Origin: Streptomyces sp. RPA4-2
Lineage (GTDB): Bacteria > Actinomycetota > Actinomycetes > Streptomycetales > Streptomycetaceae
Reading direction: 5' to 3'
Length of the DNA: 64,000 nt
Assembly: GCF_012273515.2 (NCBI RefSeq)
Contig: NZ_CP050975.2
Coordinates: 2,356,001-2,420,000, forward strand
The translations under genes and the position numbers were made by a program. Under the pieces are notes generated by a model. The model worked only from the letters and a program-made list of their open reading frames with translations, did no database searches and was not told the DNA's origin. Positions 1 to 9,923 of this stretch are shown in pieces. Position 1 is the stretch's first letter, and every line of letters starts with the position of its first letter.

Positions 1-3
1 CCG

Positions 4-741
4 TTACGCGACTGGCACGCCGTCCGCGTCCGGGCCGGGCCGGCCGTACCCCCGCAGCCGCTCCCCCGCCTCCCCCAGCTGTTCCCGGGACAGCAGCGCG
101 GGCGACAGTCCCGGTACGGACGATGCCAGGAGCCACACGCGGGACATCCACTCCAGCTGGGCGGTGCGGTCGTACGCCTGGTCCAGGGAGTCTCCGTACG
201 CGACGGTGCCGTGGTTCTGGAGGAGGCAGGCCGTGCGCCGGGTCAGCGCCTGAAGCATGTTCTCGGCCAACTCGGGGGTTCCATACGTCGCATAAGGGGC
301 AACCCGGACGGGTCCGCCGAGGGCGCCCGCCATGTAGTGGATCAGCGGAAGCTCGGTCACGAGCGTGGACACCGCCGTCGCGTGCGCGGCGTGGGTGTGG
401 ACGACGGCGCGCGCGTCGGTGGCGCGGTAGACCGCCAGATGCATCGGCAGTTCGCTGGTGGGACGGAGGGCGCCGAGGGTCTGCCGGCCGTCGAGGCCGA
501 CCCCGACGGCGTCGCCGGGCGTGAGCCGGTCGTAGGGCACTCCGGTCGGCGTGACCAGGACCGTGTCGCCGACCCGTACGGAGACGTTGCCCGAGGTTCC
601 GACGACCAGCCCGTCGGCCACCGTCCGGCGGGCCGTCGCGACGAGTTCGCCCCACGCGTCCGCCACCTTCCGCGCATGCGCACCGCCTGCGCCGCCCCCC
701 ACGTCCCGCCCGACCCGCGCGTCCCGCCGCTGCTCCGCCAT
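4..741 (-). CDS. Class II aldolase/adducin-family protein (L-fuculose-phosphate aldolase type)
   Basis: The 245-residue product matches the class II aldolase fold, a zinc-dependent cytoplasmic enzyme cleaving sugar phosphates such as fuculose-1-phosphate. The zinc ligands are visible as H115, H117 (HTHAAH) and H177 (LLQNHGT), and the catalytic acid is probably E97 in SELPMH. GTSGNVS near residue 48 is the usual phosphate-binding loop. I chose the ATG at 741 because homology-like sequence begins shortly after it; an upstream extension to 939 is arginine/proline rich and would overlap the promoter of the divergent lysozyme gene. The substrate cannot be read from sequence; ribulose-phosphate or methylthioribulose-phosphate enzymes share these motifs. 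Confidence 0.85.
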   Translation of the reverse strand: MAEQRRDARVGRDVGGGAGGAHARKVADAWGELVATARRTVADGLVVGTSGNVSVRVGDTVLVTPTGVPYDRLTPGDAVGVGLDGRQTLGALRPTSELPMHLAVYRATDARAVVHTHAAHATAVSTLVTELPLIHYMAGALGGPVRVAPYATYGTPELAENMLQALTRRTACLLQNHGTVAYGDSLDQAYDRTAQLEWMSRVWLLASSVPGLSPALLSREQLGEAGERLRGYGRPGPDADGVPVA

Positions 742-937
742 GCCCGCGATCCTGTCAGGACGGACGTCAACCGGGTGGCCGCGAGGGCACTTTAGGGCGG
801 AAGGCGTACGTCCGTAAGGGTGCATATGTGGACACATCACCTCTTCAAGGCTATTGGCCGGTGATCGACGTGTATTGAATGATCTTCCACTAACCTCTGG
901 GGGATTTGCCGTGCACGACGCCATTCCGGGGGGAAAC

Positions 938-1699
938 ATGGCCCGTGGTCACCAGCCGTTCCGTCGCCACGCCCGCCCCCTCGCCCGCGCCCTCGCGGCG
1001 AGCGCCGCCATGGCAGCGCTCGCCGTCACCGGAACCGCGCTCACCGGCGGGCCGGCCGCCGCGGCCGGTGCGCCCAGGGGCCATGACGTCTCCTCGCACC
1101 AGAAGTACGTCGACTGGCAGCGGGCGAGGGCGAAGGGCGCCCGGTTCGTCTATGTGAAGGCCACCGAGTCCCACACCTACCGCAACCCCTATTTCGACCA
1201 GCAGTACAACGGGGCGTACGACGCGGGAATCCTCCGCGGCGCCTACCACTTCGCGGTGCCGGACAAGTCGTCCGGTGCCACCCAGGCCGAGTACTTCGTG
1301 CGCAACGGGGGCGCCTGGCAGGCCGACGGACGGACGCTGCCGCCCGCGCTCGACATCGAGTACAACCCGTACAGCAAGCACAAGTGTTACGGCATGACCA
1401 AGGCCGGGCTCGTGAGCTGGATCCAGGACTTCAGCGACGAGCTCGAACGGGAGACGGGCCGCCGCCCGGTGATCTACACGACCGCCCACTGGTGGAACAC
1501 CTGCACCGGGGACAGCCACGCCTTCGCCGCGGACCACCCCCTCTGGCTGGCCCGCTACGACAGCGCGGACATCGGCGCACTGCCGGGCGGCTGGTCGGCC
1601 TGGACGTTCTGGCAGTACGACAACAAGGGGACCCTGCCGGGTGACCAGAATCTCTTCAACGGATCCACGGCACGGCTGAAGAGGCTCGCGAAGGGCTAG
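938..1699 (+). CDS. Secreted GH25 lysozyme (N,O-acetylmuramidase)
   Basis: This 253-residue secreted muramidase would hydrolyse peptidoglycan outside the cell. Residues 1 to about 45 form a signal peptide: basic start, hydrophobic alanine-rich core, and an AAAAG cleavage region. The GH25 domain follows, with GHDVSSHQ (D50) at the first strand and the catalytic D-x-E pair in LDIEYN (D139, E141). The C-terminal WTFWQYDNKG block with a downstream D is typical of the family. The ATG at 938 is preceded by a G-rich Shine-Dalgarno sequence; a GTG at 911 in the same frame is a weaker alternative. A long hairpin follows the gene, so it is probably monocistronic. Confidence 0.9.
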   Translation: MARGHQPFRRHARPLARALAASAAMAALAVTGTALTGGPAAAAGAPRGHDVSSHQKYVDWQRARAKGARFVYVKATESHTYRNPYFDQQYNGAYDAGILRGAYHFAVPDKSSGATQAEYFVRNGGAWQADGRTLPPALDIEYNPYSKHKCYGMTKAGLVSWIQDFSDELERETGRRPVIYTTAHWWNTCTGDSHAFAADHPLWLARYDSADIGALPGGWSAWTFWQYDNKGTLPGDQNLFNGSTARLKRLAKG

Positions 1700-1724
1700 C
1701 GGAGCCCGATATTCCGCCTTCGTT

Positions 1725-1787
1725 CGAACCACGGGTCATCCCTCCGGCATCCACACCGGTGCAAGCGGAGGGGTGATCCGTGGTTCG
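1725..1787 (+). terminator. Hairpin terminator after the lysozyme gene
   Basis: Two 22-base arms (1725-1746 and 1766-1787) pair along their whole length, with two G-U pairs, around a 19-base loop. There is no T-tract, as is common for Streptomyces terminators. It separates the lysozyme gene from the phosphate transporter promoter. Confidence 0.7.
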
Positions 1788-1809
1788 ATACACCCCTAAG
1801 CCTGCCTCA

Positions 1810-1842
1810 GTTCATCTTCCGTTCACTCAGGTTGCCTACGGT
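1810..1842 (+). promoter_or_regulatory. PHO box (PhoP-binding direct repeats) upstream of the phosphate transporter
   Basis: Tandem 11-base units GTTCATCTTCC (1810-1820) and GTTCACTCAGG (1821-1831) are followed by a degenerate third unit, TTGCCTACGGT. The second unit fits the Streptomyces PhoP direct-repeat consensus in full and the first in nearly all positions. The block lies about 37 bases before the transporter ATG, a position where PhoP would control it. PhoP regulation is inferred from the motif. Confidence 0.65.
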
Positions 1843-1878
1843 CCACGTGCCACTGACGTCAAACAGAAGCCTGGGTAA

Positions 1879-3123
1879 ATGGAACACATCACGCTCCTCC
1901 TCGGAATCGTGATCGTCACCGCTCTCGTGTTCGATTTCACGAACGGTTTCCACGACACTGCCAACGCGATGGCGACGACCATCTCGACCGGCGCTCTGAA
2001 GCCCAAGACGGCGGTGGCCATGTCCGCCGTGCTGAATCTCGTCGGTGCGTTCCTCTCCGTGGAGGTCGCCAAGACGATCTCCGGCGGACTCATCAACGAA
2101 GAGGGCATACGTACCGAAGTGATCTTCGCGGCGCTCGTCGGCGCCATCCTCTGGAATCTGCTGACCTGGCTCCTGGGTCTGCCCTCCAGTTCCTCCCACG
2201 CACTGTTCGGCGGTCTGATCGGCGCCGCGGTCATGTCGGCCGGCTGGTCGTCGGTGAACGGCTCGACCGTCGTCACCAAGGTGCTGCTCCCCGCGGTCGC
2301 CGCGCCCATCGTGGCCGGACTCGCCGCGATGCTGGCCACCCGGCTGACGTACCGGATCAGCAACCGCGCCGACCAGAAGGCGACCGCCAAGGGCTACCGC
2401 GCCGGCCAGATCGCCTCGGCCGGTCTGGTCTCGCTGGCGCACGGCACGAACGACGCGCAGAAGACGATGGGCATCATCACCCTCGCCCTGGTCACCGGCG
2501 GTGTGATCGCCCCCGGCTCGAACCCTCCCACCTGGGTCATCGTCTCGGCCGGTACCGCCATAGCGCTCGGCACCTACCTGGGCGGCTGGCGCATCATCCG
2601 CACGATGGGCAAGGGTCTGACCGACCTCGCGCCGCAGCAGGGCTTCGCCGCCCAGACCAGCGCCGCGACGGCCATCCTGGCCTCCTCGCACATCGGCTTC
2701 TCCCTCTCCACCACCCAGGTCTGCTCCGGTGCCGTGATGGGCTCGGGCCTCGGCCGCAAGGGCGGTGTCGTCCGCTGGTCCACCGCGACCCGGATGTTCG
2801 TCGCCTGGGGCCTGACCCTGCCGGCCGCCGGACTGGCCGGTGCCGCCGCCGAGTTCCTGACGAAGCAGGGCACCTGGGGCATCGTCCTCACCGGCGCGCT
2901 GCTGGTCGCCGGCGCCGGCACCATCTGGACGCTGTCCCGCCGCCAGCCGGTCACCATCGACAACGTCAACGACGCCGCCGCCGAGCCGGCCGGCATCGTC
3001 ACCACCGCGATGGCCGCGGTCACCCCGCCGCCCGCGGGCCCCGTCACCGGAGACCTGTCCGGCGATCTGAAGACCACCATCCCGTCCCCGGACGCGGAGC
3101 CCACCCGCCCGGCCACGGTGTAA
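1879..3123 (+). CDS. pitH2: PiT-family low-affinity inorganic phosphate transporter
   Basis: This 414-residue integral membrane carrier imports metal-phosphate or phosphate with cations. Both PiT signatures are present: GFHDTANA at residues 23-30 and HGTNDAQKT starting at H188. Ten or so hydrophobic segments are interrupted by a central charged loop. The last 60 residues are a hydrophilic, proline-rich cytoplasmic tail. The gene follows a PHO-box-like repeat and is 12 bases upstream of a small membrane-protein gene, probably in one transcript. The symbol rests on the remembered position of pitH2 next to the cobalamin cluster in S. coelicolor; the PiT family assignment itself is firm. Confidence 0.9.
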   Translation: MEHITLLLGIVIVTALVFDFTNGFHDTANAMATTISTGALKPKTAVAMSAVLNLVGAFLSVEVAKTISGGLINEEGIRTEVIFAALVGAILWNLLTWLLGLPSSSSHALFGGLIGAAVMSAGWSSVNGSTVVTKVLLPAVAAPIVAGLAAMLATRLTYRISNRADQKATAKGYRAGQIASAGLVSLAHGTNDAQKTMGIITLALVTGGVIAPGSNPPTWVIVSAGTAIALGTYLGGWRIIRTMGKGLTDLAPQQGFAAQTSAATAILASSHIGFSLSTTQVCSGAVMGSGLGRKGGVVRWSTATRMFVAWGLTLPAAGLAGAAAEFLTKQGTWGIVLTGALLVAGAGTIWTLSRRQPVTIDNVNDAAAEPAGIVTTAMAAVTPPPAGPVTGDLSGDLKTTIPSPDAEPTRPATV

Positions 3124-3135
3124 GGACGGAACAGC

Positions 3136-3360
3136 ATGAACATCGACTGGGCAGCCCTCGGCTCCGTCTTCGGAGTCAGCCTCGTGGTCACCGTGGCCCT
3201 CGTCGGCCTCTTCACCCTCGGCATCATCGGCCTCACCAAGCGCGAGTCCGCGTCCGCCCAGGGCGGTTCGGCCGCCCTCGCGGTCACCGGCGCGTACGTC
3301 TGCTTCGCCGCGTGCGCGGCGGCGGTGGCCTACGGGATCTATCTCATCGTCGGCAAATGA
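3136..3360 (+). CDS. Small two-helix membrane protein following the phosphate transporter
   Basis: The product has 74 residues with two predicted transmembrane helices (about 8-33 and 48-72) joined by a short loop (KRESASAQGGS). I recognise no enzymatic motif. It starts 12 bases after the transporter stop, with an AAGGA ribosome-binding site, so it is almost certainly co-transcribed. Similar tiny proteins accompany PiT genes in other actinobacteria, as I recall. A role as a transporter accessory or stabilising subunit is only an inference. Confidence 0.75.
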   Translation: MNIDWAALGSVFGVSLVVTVALVGLFTLGIIGLTKRESASAQGGSAALAVTGAYVCFAACAAAVAYGIYLIVGK

Positions 3361-3413
3361 CCCCGCGGCGGTGACCGCGCGGCGGCAAACAGCCTGAAAC
3401 GGGCATCACTTCA

Positions 3414-3451
3414 CGTGGGGTGCGGGACGGATCGCCGTCCCGCACCCCACG
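3414..3451 (+). terminator. 17-bp perfect hairpin terminator
   Basis: Arms 3414-3430 and 3435-3451 are perfect inverted complements with a 4-base loop (ATCG). There is no T-tract. It ends the phosphate transporter operon before the riboswitch leader. Confidence 0.75.
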
Positions 3452-3534
3452 CGTATGCCGTGCCGCACCCCCCGCACGCGTCCTCCCCCGCCCCTCGCCA
3501 TGTGGGCCTTCGCACACTCTCCCCTCGCAGGTCA

Positions 3535-3690
3535 ACGGCAAGTTGACGGGTCCTGCAACCCGTGGTGGACTGCCGGAGCCAAGTACGGCGACAGAAGAGG
3601 AAGCCGGTGTGAATCCGGCGCGGTCCCGCCACTGTGACCGGGGAAGGAACTCCCCGGGAGCCAGGAACTCTCACCGCCGGTCTCGTCGAA
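3535..3690 (+). ncRNA. Cobalamin (B12) riboswitch
   Basis: The leader contains the conserved core AGCCGGTGTGAATCCGGC (3602-3619), then the CCCGCCACTGTGA block (3625-3637), a GC hairpin, and the B12 box GGGAGCCAGGAACTC (3656-3670). These are the landmarks of the adenosylcobalamin riboswitch, and they sit upstream of the cobalamin biosynthesis operon. By family knowledge, ligand binding lowers expression. No clear terminator follows the aptamer, so control of translation (perhaps through the short leader frame at 3727) is likely. The outer boundaries are approximate. Confidence 0.93.
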
Positions 3691-3726
3691 CCAGGGCGCG
3701 GACACCCTGAGTGAGGACATATCGCC

Positions 3727-3792
3727 ATGCGCGGCTGCCCGTTGCGGGTCTTGATGAGTACGAGGGTTCCACTTCACCCCACGGCGGGCTGA
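3727..3792 (+). CDS. Possible leader peptide between the B12 riboswitch and cobD
   Basis: This short frame of 21 codons starts MRGCPLRV and ends with TGA just before the cobD GTG. A GAGG element about ten bases before the ATG could serve as its ribosome-binding site; cobD itself has no convincing one. Translation of this peptide might therefore couple to cobD and be the step masked by the riboswitch. It may equally be a chance frame in the leader; no protein similarity is recognised. Confidence 0.3.
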   Translation: MRGCPLRVLMSTRVPLHPTAG

Positions 3793-3796
3793 CCCC

Positions 3797-4768
3797 GTGC
3801 GTGCCGATCGCGTCTTCGCGTACGGCGCCGCCACCGGCCTCCTCGGCGACCTGCTGCTCGGCGATCCCCGCCGGGGCCATCCGGTCGCCGCGTTCGGGCG
3901 GACCGCGGGAGCCGTGGAGCGGATGCTGTGGCGCGACCACCGCGGCTGGGGAGCGCTGCACACCACCGTCTGTGTCGGCGGCGCCGGTGCGCTCGCCGCG
4001 CTCGCGAACCGTGGCGTACGCCGTTCCCGTGCCGCCTCCATCGCCCTGACCGCCGCGGCCACTTGGGCCGTCGTCGGGGGCACCTCCCTCGGGCGCGAGG
4101 CGCGGGCGATCGGTGCCGCGCTCGGCGCCGGTGACGTCGAGGCCGCCCGCGCGCGGCTGCCGCACCTGTGCGGGCGCGACCCTCTGGCACTGGACCGCGA
4201 CGGCATCGCGCGCGCCGTCGTCGAGTCCGTCGCCGAGAACACCTCCGACGCCGTGGTGGGCGCCCTGGTGTGGGGAGCCGTCGGCGGTGTGCCCGGACTG
4301 GTCGCGTTCCGCGCCGTGAACACGCTCGACGCCATGGTCGGGCACAGATCCGCCAGGTACCGGCGCTACGGCTGGGCCTCCGCGCGCCTCGACGACGTCG
4401 CGGGCTGGCCGGGAGCACGGCTGACCGCGGCGCTCGCCACCGTCGCCGGCGACGACCCGCGCGGGGCGGTGCGCGCCTGGCGTACCGACGCCCGCCGGCA
4501 TCCGAGCCCCAACGCCGGGCCCGTGGAAGCCTCGTTCGCCGGATCACTCGGGGTACGGCTCGGCGGGACCCTCTCCTACGCCGGCCGGGTCGAGCACCGG
4601 CCCGTCCTCAACGTCGGCGGGCGTGCCGTGCGCGTCGGCGACATCGAACGGGCCGTGAGGCTGTCGCGGCGCGTCAGTTGGCTCGCCCTCGGCGTGAGTG
4701 CCGCGGGACGGCTGCTGGCCGGGCGGCTGCTCGCGGGCGGACCTCTCCCGAAGGGGCGTACGACATGA
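3797..4768 (+). CDS. cobD: Adenosylcobinamide-phosphate synthase (CbiB/CobD)
   Basis: This 323-residue membrane protein joins adenosylcobyric acid to aminopropanol (phosphate), giving adenosylcobinamide (phosphate). The N-terminal [14 protein letters not shown] and the central [13 protein letters not shown] and [18 protein letters not shown] stretches are typical of CbiB. Several hydrophobic helices indicate membrane insertion. The GTG start at 3797 has little Shine-Dalgarno sequence and follows a short leader frame. The stop overlaps the cobQ ATG (ATGA), so this is the first gene of the cob operon under the riboswitch. Confidence 0.93.
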   Translation: MRADRVFAYGAATGLLGDLLLGDPRRGHPVAAFGRTAGAVERMLWRDHRGWGALHTTVCVGGAGALAALANRGVRRSRAASIALTAAATWAVVGGTSLGREARAIGAALGAGDVEAARARLPHLCGRDPLALDRDGIARAVVESVAENTSDAVVGALVWGAVGGVPGLVAFRAVNTLDAMVGHRSARYRRYGWASARLDDVAGWPGARLTAALATVAGDDPRGAVRAWRTDARRHPSPNAGPVEASFAGSLGVRLGGTLSYAGRVEHRPVLNVGGRAVRVGDIERAVRLSRRVSWLALGVSAAGRLLAGRLLAGGPLPKGRTT

Positions 4769-6273
4769 ACGGCGGTCTCCTCGTCGCCGGAACCACCTCC
4801 GACGCCGGCAAGAGCGTCGTGACCGCCGGGATCTGCCGGTGGCTGGTGCGCCAGGGCGTCAAGGTCGCGCCCTTCAAGGCGCAGAACATGTCCCTGAACT
4901 CCTTCGTGACCCGCGAGGGCGCCGAGATCGGGCGCGCCCAGGCCATGCAGGCGCAGGCCGCCCGCGTGGAACCGACCGCGCTCATGAACCCCGTGCTGCT
5001 CAAGCCGGGCAGCGACCGGAGCAGTCAGGTCGTGCTCATGGGCAGGCCGGTGGGCGAGATGACCGCCCGCGGCTACCACGGCGGGCGGCAGCGACAGCTC
5101 CTGGGCACCGTGCTGGACTGCCTCGCCGAGTTGCGGGGCACGTATGACGCGGTGATCTGTGAGGGGGCCGGCAGTCCTGCCGAGATCAATCTGCGGCGGA
5201 CCGACATCGTGAACATGGGGATCGCGCGCAACGCGCGGCTGCCCGTGCTCGTCGTCGGCGACATCGACCGCGGCGGCGTGTTCGCCTCGTTCTTCGGGAC
5301 GGTCGCGCTGCTGTCCCGCGAGGACCAGGAGTTCGTCGCCGGGTTCCTGGTCAACAAGTTCCGCGGCGACGTGTCCCTGCTGGAGCCCGGACTCGACATG
5401 CTGAAGGACCTCACCGGACGCCGTACGTACGGGGTCCTGCCCTTCCGGCACGGCCTCGGGATCGACGAGGAGGACGGCCTGCGTGTGTCGCTGCGCGGTG
5501 CCGTGCGGGAGTCGGCGGTCGCCGAGCCCGTCGGCGAGGACGTCCTGCGCGTCGCGGTCTGCGCGGTCCCGCTGATGTCCAACTTCACGGACGTGGACGC
5601 GCTGGCCGCCGAACCCGGCGTCGTCGTGCGGTTCGTGGACCGGGCCGCGGAACTGGCCGACGCGGACCTGGTCGTCGTGCCGGGGACCCGGGGCACCGTG
5701 AAGGCGCTGACGTGGCTGCGCGAGCGGGGCCTCGCGGACGCGCTGGCCCGGCGGGCCGCCGAGGGCCGCCCGGTGCTGGGGATCTGCGGCGGCTTCCAGC
5801 TCCTCGGGGACCACATCGAGGACGAGGTCGAGTCGCGGGCCGGGCATGTCGACGGGCTCGGACTCCTCCCCGTCCGCGTGCGGTTCGCGCGCGAGAAGAC
5901 CCTCACCCGGCCGGCCGGCGAGGCGCTCGGGGAACACGTCGAGGGGTACGAGATTCATCACGGCGTCGCCGAAGTGACCGGTGGCGAGCCCTTCTTGGAC
6001 GGCTGCCGGGTGGGTGCCGTCTGGGGTACCCACTGGCACGGCTCGCTGGAGTCGGACGGCTTCCGGCGTGCCTTCCTGCGCGAGGTGGCGGCCGCCGCGG
6101 GCCGCCGCTTCGTACCGGCCGCCGACACGTCGTTCGGGGCGCTGCGCGAGGAGCAGCTGGACCGGCTCGGCGATCTGATCGAGGAACACGCGGACACGGA
6201 CGCGCTGTGGCGGCTCATCGAGTCGGGCGCGCCGCAAGGACTGCCTTTCATTCCACCGGGAGCGCCCGCATGA
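4765..6273 (+). CDS. cobQ: Cobyric acid synthase (glutamine-hydrolysing)
   Basis: This 502-residue amidotransferase adds amide groups at four side chains of adenosylcobyrinic acid a,c-diamide, using glutamine and ATP. The N-terminal dethiobiotin-synthetase-like ATP site is GTTSDAGKS (residues 7-15). The class I glutamine amidotransferase domain carries the nucleophile C341 in [10 protein letters not shown] and the catalytic His at H398 in YEIHHG. It overlaps cobD and cobN by ATGA junctions, indicating translational coupling. Length is normal for the family. Confidence 0.96.
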   Translation: MNGGLLVAGTTSDAGKSVVTAGICRWLVRQGVKVAPFKAQNMSLNSFVTREGAEIGRAQAMQAQAARVEPTALMNPVLLKPGSDRSSQVVLMGRPVGEMTARGYHGGRQRQLLGTVLDCLAELRGTYDAVICEGAGSPAEINLRRTDIVNMGIARNARLPVLVVGDIDRGGVFASFFGTVALLSREDQEFVAGFLVNKFRGDVSLLEPGLDMLKDLTGRRTYGVLPFRHGLGIDEEDGLRVSLRGAVRESAVAEPVGEDVLRVAVCAVPLMSNFTDVDALAAEPGVVVRFVDRAAELADADLVVVPGTRGTVKALTWLRERGLADALARRAAEGRPVLGICGGFQLLGDHIEDEVESRAGHVDGLGLLPVRVRFAREKTLTRPAGEALGEHVEGYEIHHGVAEVTGGEPFLDGCRVGAVWGTHWHGSLESDGFRRAFLREVAAAAGRRFVPAADTSFGALREEQLDRLGDLIEEHADTDALWRLIESGAPQGLPFIPPGAPA

Positions 6274-9200
6274 GCACAGTGTTGTTGTTGTCGACCGCCG
6301 ACACCGATCTGCTGGCGGCCCGGGCCTCCGGCGCCGCCTACCGGATCGGCAATCCGACCCGGGTGGACGTCGCGGACGAACTCCCCGCGCTCGTCGAGGG
6401 CGCCGACCTCGCCGTCGTACGGCTCCTCGGCGGCAAGCGGGCCTGGGAGGACGGCCTGGCCTTCCTGAAGGCGTCCGGTGTCCCCACCGTGCTGCTCGGC
6501 GGCGAGACCGTCCCCGACGCCGAGCTGATGGCCGACTCGTCGGTGCCGGCCGGTGTGGTGGCCGAGGCGCTGCGCTATCTGGTCGAGGGCGGCCCCGAGA
6601 ACCTCACCGAGCTGGCCCGGTTCCTCTCCGACACCGTGCTGCTGACCGGCGAGGGCTTCGAGGAGCCGCGCAAGATGCCCGAGTACGGCGTCCACGGCGA
6701 GCGTGCCTTCGTCGAGGGCCGTCCGACCGTCGGTGTGCTCTTCTACCGCGCCCACCAGCTGGCCGGCAACACGGCCTTCGTCGACACGCTGTGCGACGCG
6801 GTCGAGGCGCGCGGCGCCAACGCCCTCGCGGTGTACTGCGGTTCACTGCGCGGCGCCGACAGCGGCCTGTACGAGATCCTCGGCAGGACCGACGCGCTGG
6901 TCGCCACCGTGCTCGCGGCGGGCGGCACGCACGCCTCGGAGGCGTCCGCGGGCGGCGACGACGAGGCCTGGGACATCGGCGCCCTCGCCGACCTCGACGT
7001 CCCCGTGCTGCAGGGGCTCTGTCTGACCTCGTCGAAGCGGGCCTGGGACGAGTCGGACGCCGCCCTCTCCCCGATGGACGCGGCGATGCAGGTCGCCATC
7101 CCGGAGTTCGACGGACGGCTCATCACCGTGCCGTTCTCCTTCAAGGAGCAGGGCCCCGACGACGTCCCGGTGTACGTGGCCGATCCCGAACGGGCCGCGC
7201 GCGTCGCCGGGATCGCCGTACGGCACGCCCGGTTGAAGCACAAGCCGAACGCGGAGAAGAAGCTCGCGCTCGTCTTCACCGCGTACCCGACCAAGCACTC
7301 ACGGGTCGGCAACGCGGTGGGCCTGGACACGCCCGCCTCCGCCGTACGGGTGCTGGACGCGCTGCGGGACGCCGGGTACTCCCTCACCGAATACCCCGAC
7401 AACGGCGACGAGTTGATCCACCGTCTCATCGCCGCCGGCGGCCACGACGTCGAGTGGCTCACCGAGGAGCAACTGGCCTCCGCACCGGCGCGGGTACCGC
7501 TCGCCGACTACCGCGCGTGGTTCGACCGGCTCGACCCCGGGCTGCGGGACGGCATGCTGGAGGCGTGGGGCGAACCGCCGGGCAACCTGTACGTGGACGG
7601 CGACGACATCGTCCTGGCGTCCCTGCGGTTCGGGAACGTCGTCGTGATGATCCAGCCGCCCCGCGGCTTCGGCGAGAACCCGATCGCGATCTACCACGAC
7701 CCGGACATGCCGCCGTCGCACCACTACATGGCGGCCTACCGCTGGCTGGAGAACAGTTTCGGCGCGGACGCCGTCGTGCACATGGGCAAGCACGGCACGA
7801 TGGAGTGGCTGCCCGGCAAGGGACTCGGGCTCAGCAGCGGCTGCGCGCCCGACGCCGTGCTCGGTGAACTCCCGCTCGTCTACCCCTTCATCGTCAACGA
7901 CCCGGGCGAGGGCACCCAGGCCAAGCGGCGCGGGCACGCCACCGTCGTCGACCACCTGGTGCCGCCGATGGCGCGCGCCGACACCTACGGCGACCTCGCC
8001 AAGCTGGAGCAGCTCCTCGACGAGTACGCCCTCGTCTCCGACCTGGACCCGACGAAGGCCCCGGCGGTCCGCGCGCAGATCTGGACGCTGGTCAAGGCGG
8101 CCGAGCTCCATCACGACCTGCACGTCGACGACCAGCCGGACGACGGCGACTTCGACGCGTTCGTGATGCACATCGACGGCTATCTCTGCGAGATCAAGGA
8201 CGTGCAGATCAGGGACGGCCTGCACATCCTGGGCGGTGGCCCGGAGGCCGAGCCGCGCGTCAACCTGGTCCTGGCGGTGCTGCGGGCCTCCCAGGTGTGG
8301 GGTGGCGCCGCGAACGCGCTGCCGGGTCTGCGGGCCGCTCTCGCCGGGCACTTCGGGCTGTCCGAGAAGGAGCTGCTGAGCGAGCCCGGCGCGCCGGTGA
8401 AGGTGCCGGTGGAGCTGACGGACCTCGTCGCAGGCCCTGCGCGGACGGGCGCCGACGCGATCGATCTGCTGGAGCAGCTGTGCCGCCGCGCGGCCGAGGG
8501 CATGGAGGAACGCGGCTGGGACGGCACGGCCGTGCCCGCTCTGGTGCGCGAGGTGCTGGGCACTGAACTCCCGGACGCCGTCGCGGTGCTGGAGTTCGCC
8601 TGCCGCGAGGTCGTGCCGCGGCTGGCCCGGACGACGGACGAGATCACCCACATCCTGCGGGCCCTGGACGGCGGTTACGTCCCGGCCGGTCCGTCGGGCT
8701 CGCCGACCCGTGGCCTGGTGAACGTCCTGCCGACCGGCCGCAACTTCTACTCGGTCGACCCCAAGGCGATTCCCTCCAGGCTGAGTTGGGAGGTCGGACA
8801 GTCGCTCGCCGACTCGCTGGTGCAGCGGTACCTGCAGGACACCGGCGCGTACCCGAAGTCGGTCGGTCTGACGGTCTGGGGCACGTCCGCGATGCGCACC
8901 CAGGGCGACGACATCGCGGAGATCCTGGCGCTGCTGGGCTGCCGCCCGGTCTGGGACGACGCCTCGCGCCGGGTGACCGGTTTCGAGATCGTCTCCCCCG
9001 AGGAGCTGGGCCGGCCCCGCATCGACGTCACGGTGCGCATCTCCGGTTTCTTCAGGGACGCGTTCCCGCACGTGGTCGGTCTCATCGACGACGCGGTGCG
9101 GGCGGTGGCGGAGCTGGACGAGCCGGCCGACCTCAACTACGTCCGCGCGCACGCCGACGAGGACACCGCCGGGCACGGCGACCGGCGGCGCGCCACCTCG

Positions 9201-9923
9201 CGCATCTTCGGCTCCAAGCCGGGTGCCTACGGGGCCGGCCTGCTGCCGCTGATCGACGCCCGCAACTGGCGCTCCGACGCGGACCTCGCCGAGGTGTACG
9301 CGGTGTGGGGCGGCTACGCCTACGGGCGCGGTCTGGACGGCCGGGCGGCACGCGGCGACATGGAGACCGCGTTCCGGCGCATCGCGGTGGCGGCGAAGAA
9401 CGTCGACACCCGCGAGCACGACCTCGTCGACGCGGACGACTACTTCCAGTACCACGGCGGCATGGTGGCCATGGTGCGCCATCTGACGGGCGCGAGCCCG
9501 GAGGCGTACGTCGGTGACTCGGCCGTGCCCGACCAGGTGAAGACCCGCACGCTCGGGGAGGAGACGCACCGTGTCTTCCGCGCCCGGGTGGTCAACCCGC
9601 GCTGGATGGCGGCGATGCGCCGGCACGGCTACAAGGGGGCCTTCGAGATGGCGGCGACCGTCGACTACCTCTTCGGCTACGACGCCACGGCCGGGGTCGT
9701 GGACGACTGGATGTACGAGAAGCTCAGCGCGGAGTACGTCTTCGACGCGGAGAACCAGGACTTCATGAAGAAGTCCAATCCGTGGGCGCTGCGCGGGATC
9801 ACCGAACGGCTCCTGGAGGCCGCCGACCGGGGGCTGTGGGCCGAGCCGGACGCGGACACCCTGGAGCGGCTGCGCGCCACCTATCTGGAGCTCGAAGGCG
9901 ACTTGGAGGGCGACGACCAGTGA
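6270..9923 (+). CDS. cobN: Cobaltochelatase large subunit CobN
   Basis: The 1217-residue protein is the large subunit of the aerobic, ATP-dependent cobaltochelatase, which inserts Co2+ into hydrogenobyrinic acid a,c-diamide. Family blocks are visible in the middle ([32 protein letters not shown]) and C-terminal part ([29 protein letters not shown]), shared with ChlH/BchH magnesium chelatase. It sits directly before a fused ChlI/ChlD-like gene that should act as its ATPase partner. Coupled by overlapping starts to cobQ and to the chelatase gene. Full length. Confidence 0.96.
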   Translation: MSTVLLLSTADTDLLAARASGAAYRIGNPTRVDVADELPALVEGADLAVVRLLGGKRAWEDGLAFLKASGVPTVLLGGETVPDAELMADSSVPAGVVAEALRYLVEGGPENLTELARFLSDTVLLTGEGFEEPRKMPEYGVHGERAFVEGRPTVGVLFYRAHQLAGNTAFVDTLCDAVEARGANALAVYCGSLRGADSGLYEILGRTDALVATVLAAGGTHASEASAGGDDEAWDIGALADLDVPVLQGLCLTSSKRAWDESDAALSPMDAAMQVAIPEFDGRLITVPFSFKEQGPDDVPVYVADPERAARVAGIAVRHARLKHKPNAEKKLALVFTAYPTKHSRVGNAVGLDTPASAVRVLDALRDAGYSLTEYPDNGDELIHRLIAAGGHDVEWLTEEQLASAPARVPLADYRAWFDRLDPGLRDGMLEAWGEPPGNLYVDGDDIVLASLRFGNVVVMIQPPRGFGENPIAIYHDPDMPPSHHYMAAYRWLENSFGADAVVHMGKHGTMEWLPGKGLGLSSGCAPDAVLGELPLVYPFIVNDPGEGTQAKRRGHATVVDHLVPPMARADTYGDLAKLEQLLDEYALVSDLDPTKAPAVRAQIWTLVKAAELHHDLHVDDQPDDGDFDAFVMHIDGYLCEIKDVQIRDGLHILGGGPEAEPRVNLVLAVLRASQVWGGAANALPGLRAALAGHFGLSEKELLSEPGAPVKVPVELTDLVAGPARTGADAIDLLEQLCRRAAEGMEERGWDGTAVPALVREVLGTELPDAVAVLEFACREVVPRLARTTDEITHILRALDGGYVPAGPSGSPTRGLVNVLPTGRNFYSVDPKAIPSRLSWEVGQSLADSLVQRYLQDTGAYPKSVGLTVWGTSAMRTQGDDIAEILALLGCRPVWDDASRRVTGFEIVSPEELGRPRIDVTVRISGFFRDAFPHVVGLIDDAVRAVAELDEPADLNYVRAHADEDTAGHGDRRRATSRIFGSKPGAYGAGLLPLIDARNWRSDADLAEVYAVWGGYAYGRGLDGRAARGDMETAFRRIAVAAKNVDTREHDLVDADDYFQYHGGMVAMVRHLTGASPEAYVGDSAVPDQVKTRTLGEETHRVFRARVVNPRWMAAMRRHGYKGAFEMAATVDYLFGYDATAGVVDDWMYEKLSAEYVFDAENQDFMKKSNPWALRGITERLLEAADRGLWAEPDADTLERLRATYLELEGDLEGDDQ

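Noticed and set aside
4576..6237. Long open frame on the minus strand opposite cobQ
   Set aside because: Its product is rich in Arg, Pro and His without domains; it is the mirror of the cobQ codon pattern in GC-rich DNA.
7299..9626. A 775-codon open frame on the minus strand opposite cobN
   Set aside because: CobN is unambiguous on the plus strand; the antisense frame shows no family similarity.
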